From Spirochaetia bacterium (GTDB taxonomy: Bacteria > Spirochaetota > Leptospirae > Leptospirales > Leptonemataceae): a DNA stretch of 6,002 nt. The position numbers were made by a program, and so were the translations under genes. The stretch lies in NCBI GenBank assembly GCA_016195395.1, contig JACPZR010000485.1, positions 1 through 6,002 of the forward strand, in the 5' to 3' direction. Below are positions 5,235-6,002 of the stretch, piece after piece. The notes beneath the pieces are model-generated. The model was not told where the DNA came from. It saw only the letters and a list, made by a program, of their open reading frames with translations, and searched no databases. The first letter of the stretch is position 1. Each line of letters opens with the position of its first letter.

Positions 5235-6002
5235 TCAGTAGAAATACAGGTACGACAGGGCCACGTCACTCCGCCCCCGGTGCGTTCCCGGCTGGCGGCG
5301 AGTACGCGCTTCCAGTCGAATCTCATGGTTTTTTGCCAGCGTAAAACGCGTCTTGAATACTCCCGTGTAGTCATCGTCCTGGCGCATGACAGAATACCCA
5401 AAGTACTCACCTGCCAACTCCATCCGCAGGCGTCCGTACGTAAACATGGCGCCCAGATGAAACGCCGGCCCCGCGCGGACGTTGCCCGCAATGGCCTCCG
5501 CGTATTCATAACGGACACCGGGCATGGCCGTGAAGAGCCACTCAGGTCCATTGGAACCGCCGGCGTCTGTGGCCAGCCCGTAGAATGTGGTGACGCCGCG
5601 CGTCAGCATATTGTCCCACTGATGCGCCCTGCGTGCTGCGTCCACCGCTGTAAACGTTCGGTACATCAGGAACAGATCCCCTGATGTAAACGCAGATAAC
5701 TTGGCGTAGTCATACCGCTCTTCGCGGGTTTTGTTGATCACGGCCGGGGCGGTCTCGGCGCCGATATCGATGATGTAGGATGTAGAGCGTGAAATCCTGT
5801 CGATGGGAACCTGGGAGGCTATCCGCAGAAAATGAAAGCGTTCGAGCGTTACCTCACCGCTGGCGTACGCTCTGATCGTCGTGTCAAGGAAGAGGAACTC
5901 CGAATGGGGAGCAAAACCAATGTCGGGACTCATACTGTCGTGGTAGTGCGGACGCAGCGTTATCTGCGTAAATCCTACGGGCGCTCCGCCCACAGATGCG
6001 GA
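5235..6002 (-). CDS. DUF4105-family envelope protein, C-terminal part (start beyond the window)
   Basis: The frame is open to the right edge and gives 255 residues ending in TGA at 5235. Near its visible start is LRPHYHD (16-22) followed by GFAPHSEFLFLD (29-40) and a LERF..LRIAS..PID block. This matches the pattern LRPAYHD...G...AQIEFLD...SL.P.D that I know from the region following the DUF4105 domain, where family members carry a C-terminal beta-rich domain. The rest alternates polar and aromatic residues like beta strands, and the last residues (ALSYLYFY) resemble an outer-membrane beta-signal. The GTG at 5993 is not taken as the start because the frame and homology extend past it. DUF4105 proteins include Lnb, a lipoprotein-modifying enzyme of Gram-positives; whether this one does that cannot be judged because the catalytic domain is outside the window. 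It is the first gene of a probable operon with the hydrolase. Confidence 0.72.
   Translation of the reverse strand, partial: SASVGGAPVGFTQITLRPHYHDSMSPDIGFAPHSEFLFLDTTIRAYASGEVTLERFHFLRIASQVPIDRISRSTSYIIDIGAETAPAVINKTREERYDYAKLSAFTSGDLFLMYRTFTAVDAARRAHQWDNMLTRGVTTFYGLATDAGGSNGPEWLFTAMPGVRYEYAEAIAGNVRAGPAFHLGAMFTYGRLRMELAGEYFGYSVMRQDDDYTGVFKTRFTLAKNHEIRLEARTRRQPGTHRGRSDVALSYLYFY

Noticed and set aside
5222..5551. Longer N-terminus for the hydrolase reaching into the upstream gene
   Set aside because: The extension lies in another frame of the DUF4105-type gene. The ATG at 5221 has a ribosome site and is followed by a signal-like segment, and family members start at that point.

Overview
The window most likely comes from a spirochaete of the order Leptospirales. 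Two adjacent minus-strand genes encode short flagellins (276 and 281 residues) with the Leptospira-type FlaB sequence: MIINHN start, a [12 protein letters not shown] block, a central SMWFHMG block and a TAMLAQ tail. The base composition looks moderately GC-rich, which would suit Leptonema or Turneriella-like lineages better than AT-rich Leptospira. That genus-level guess is inference.

Layout from left to right. (1) Positions 1-1633, minus strand, hold almost all of a large polytopic membrane protein whose last few codons and stop lie beyond the left edge. It is easily missed because no stop codon is inside the window. (2) Positions 1764-1857 hold a strong Rho-independent terminator and two smaller hairpins that form the 3' trailer of the downstream flagellin. 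(3) Positions 1878-2708 are the shorter flagellin. (4) Positions 2709-3009 are a 301-bp spacer with no convincing gene; it holds a near-perfect orphan Shine-Dalgarno sequence, a hairpin, and a bulged hairpin just upstream of the flagellin ribosome site. (5) Positions 3010-3855 are the longer flagellin, with a very strong ribosome site and another leader hairpin. (6) Positions 3856-4071 are a divergent intergenic region with homopolymer tracts. (7) Positions 4072-4377, plus strand, are a small putative lipoprotein. (8) Positions 4337-5221, minus strand, are an exported or membrane-anchored alpha/beta hydrolase that overlaps the lipoprotein gene tail-to-tail. (9) Positions 5235-6002, minus strand, are the C-terminal part of a DUF4105-type envelope protein. 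It lies 13 bp upstream of the hydrolase and is probably co-transcribed with it.

The two flagellins form the periplasmic flagellar filament core in spirochaetes and are about 73% identical by hand alignment, so they are tandem duplicates that have diverged. The hydrolase, the DUF4105 protein, the lipoprotein and the large membrane protein all look like cell-envelope proteins, but nothing here ties them to one pathway. I see no mobile element, CRISPR array, tRNA or rRNA. The most interesting unexplained parts are non-coding: the structured leaders of both flagellin genes, the orphan Shine-Dalgarno sequence between them, and the A-tracts upstream of the pair.
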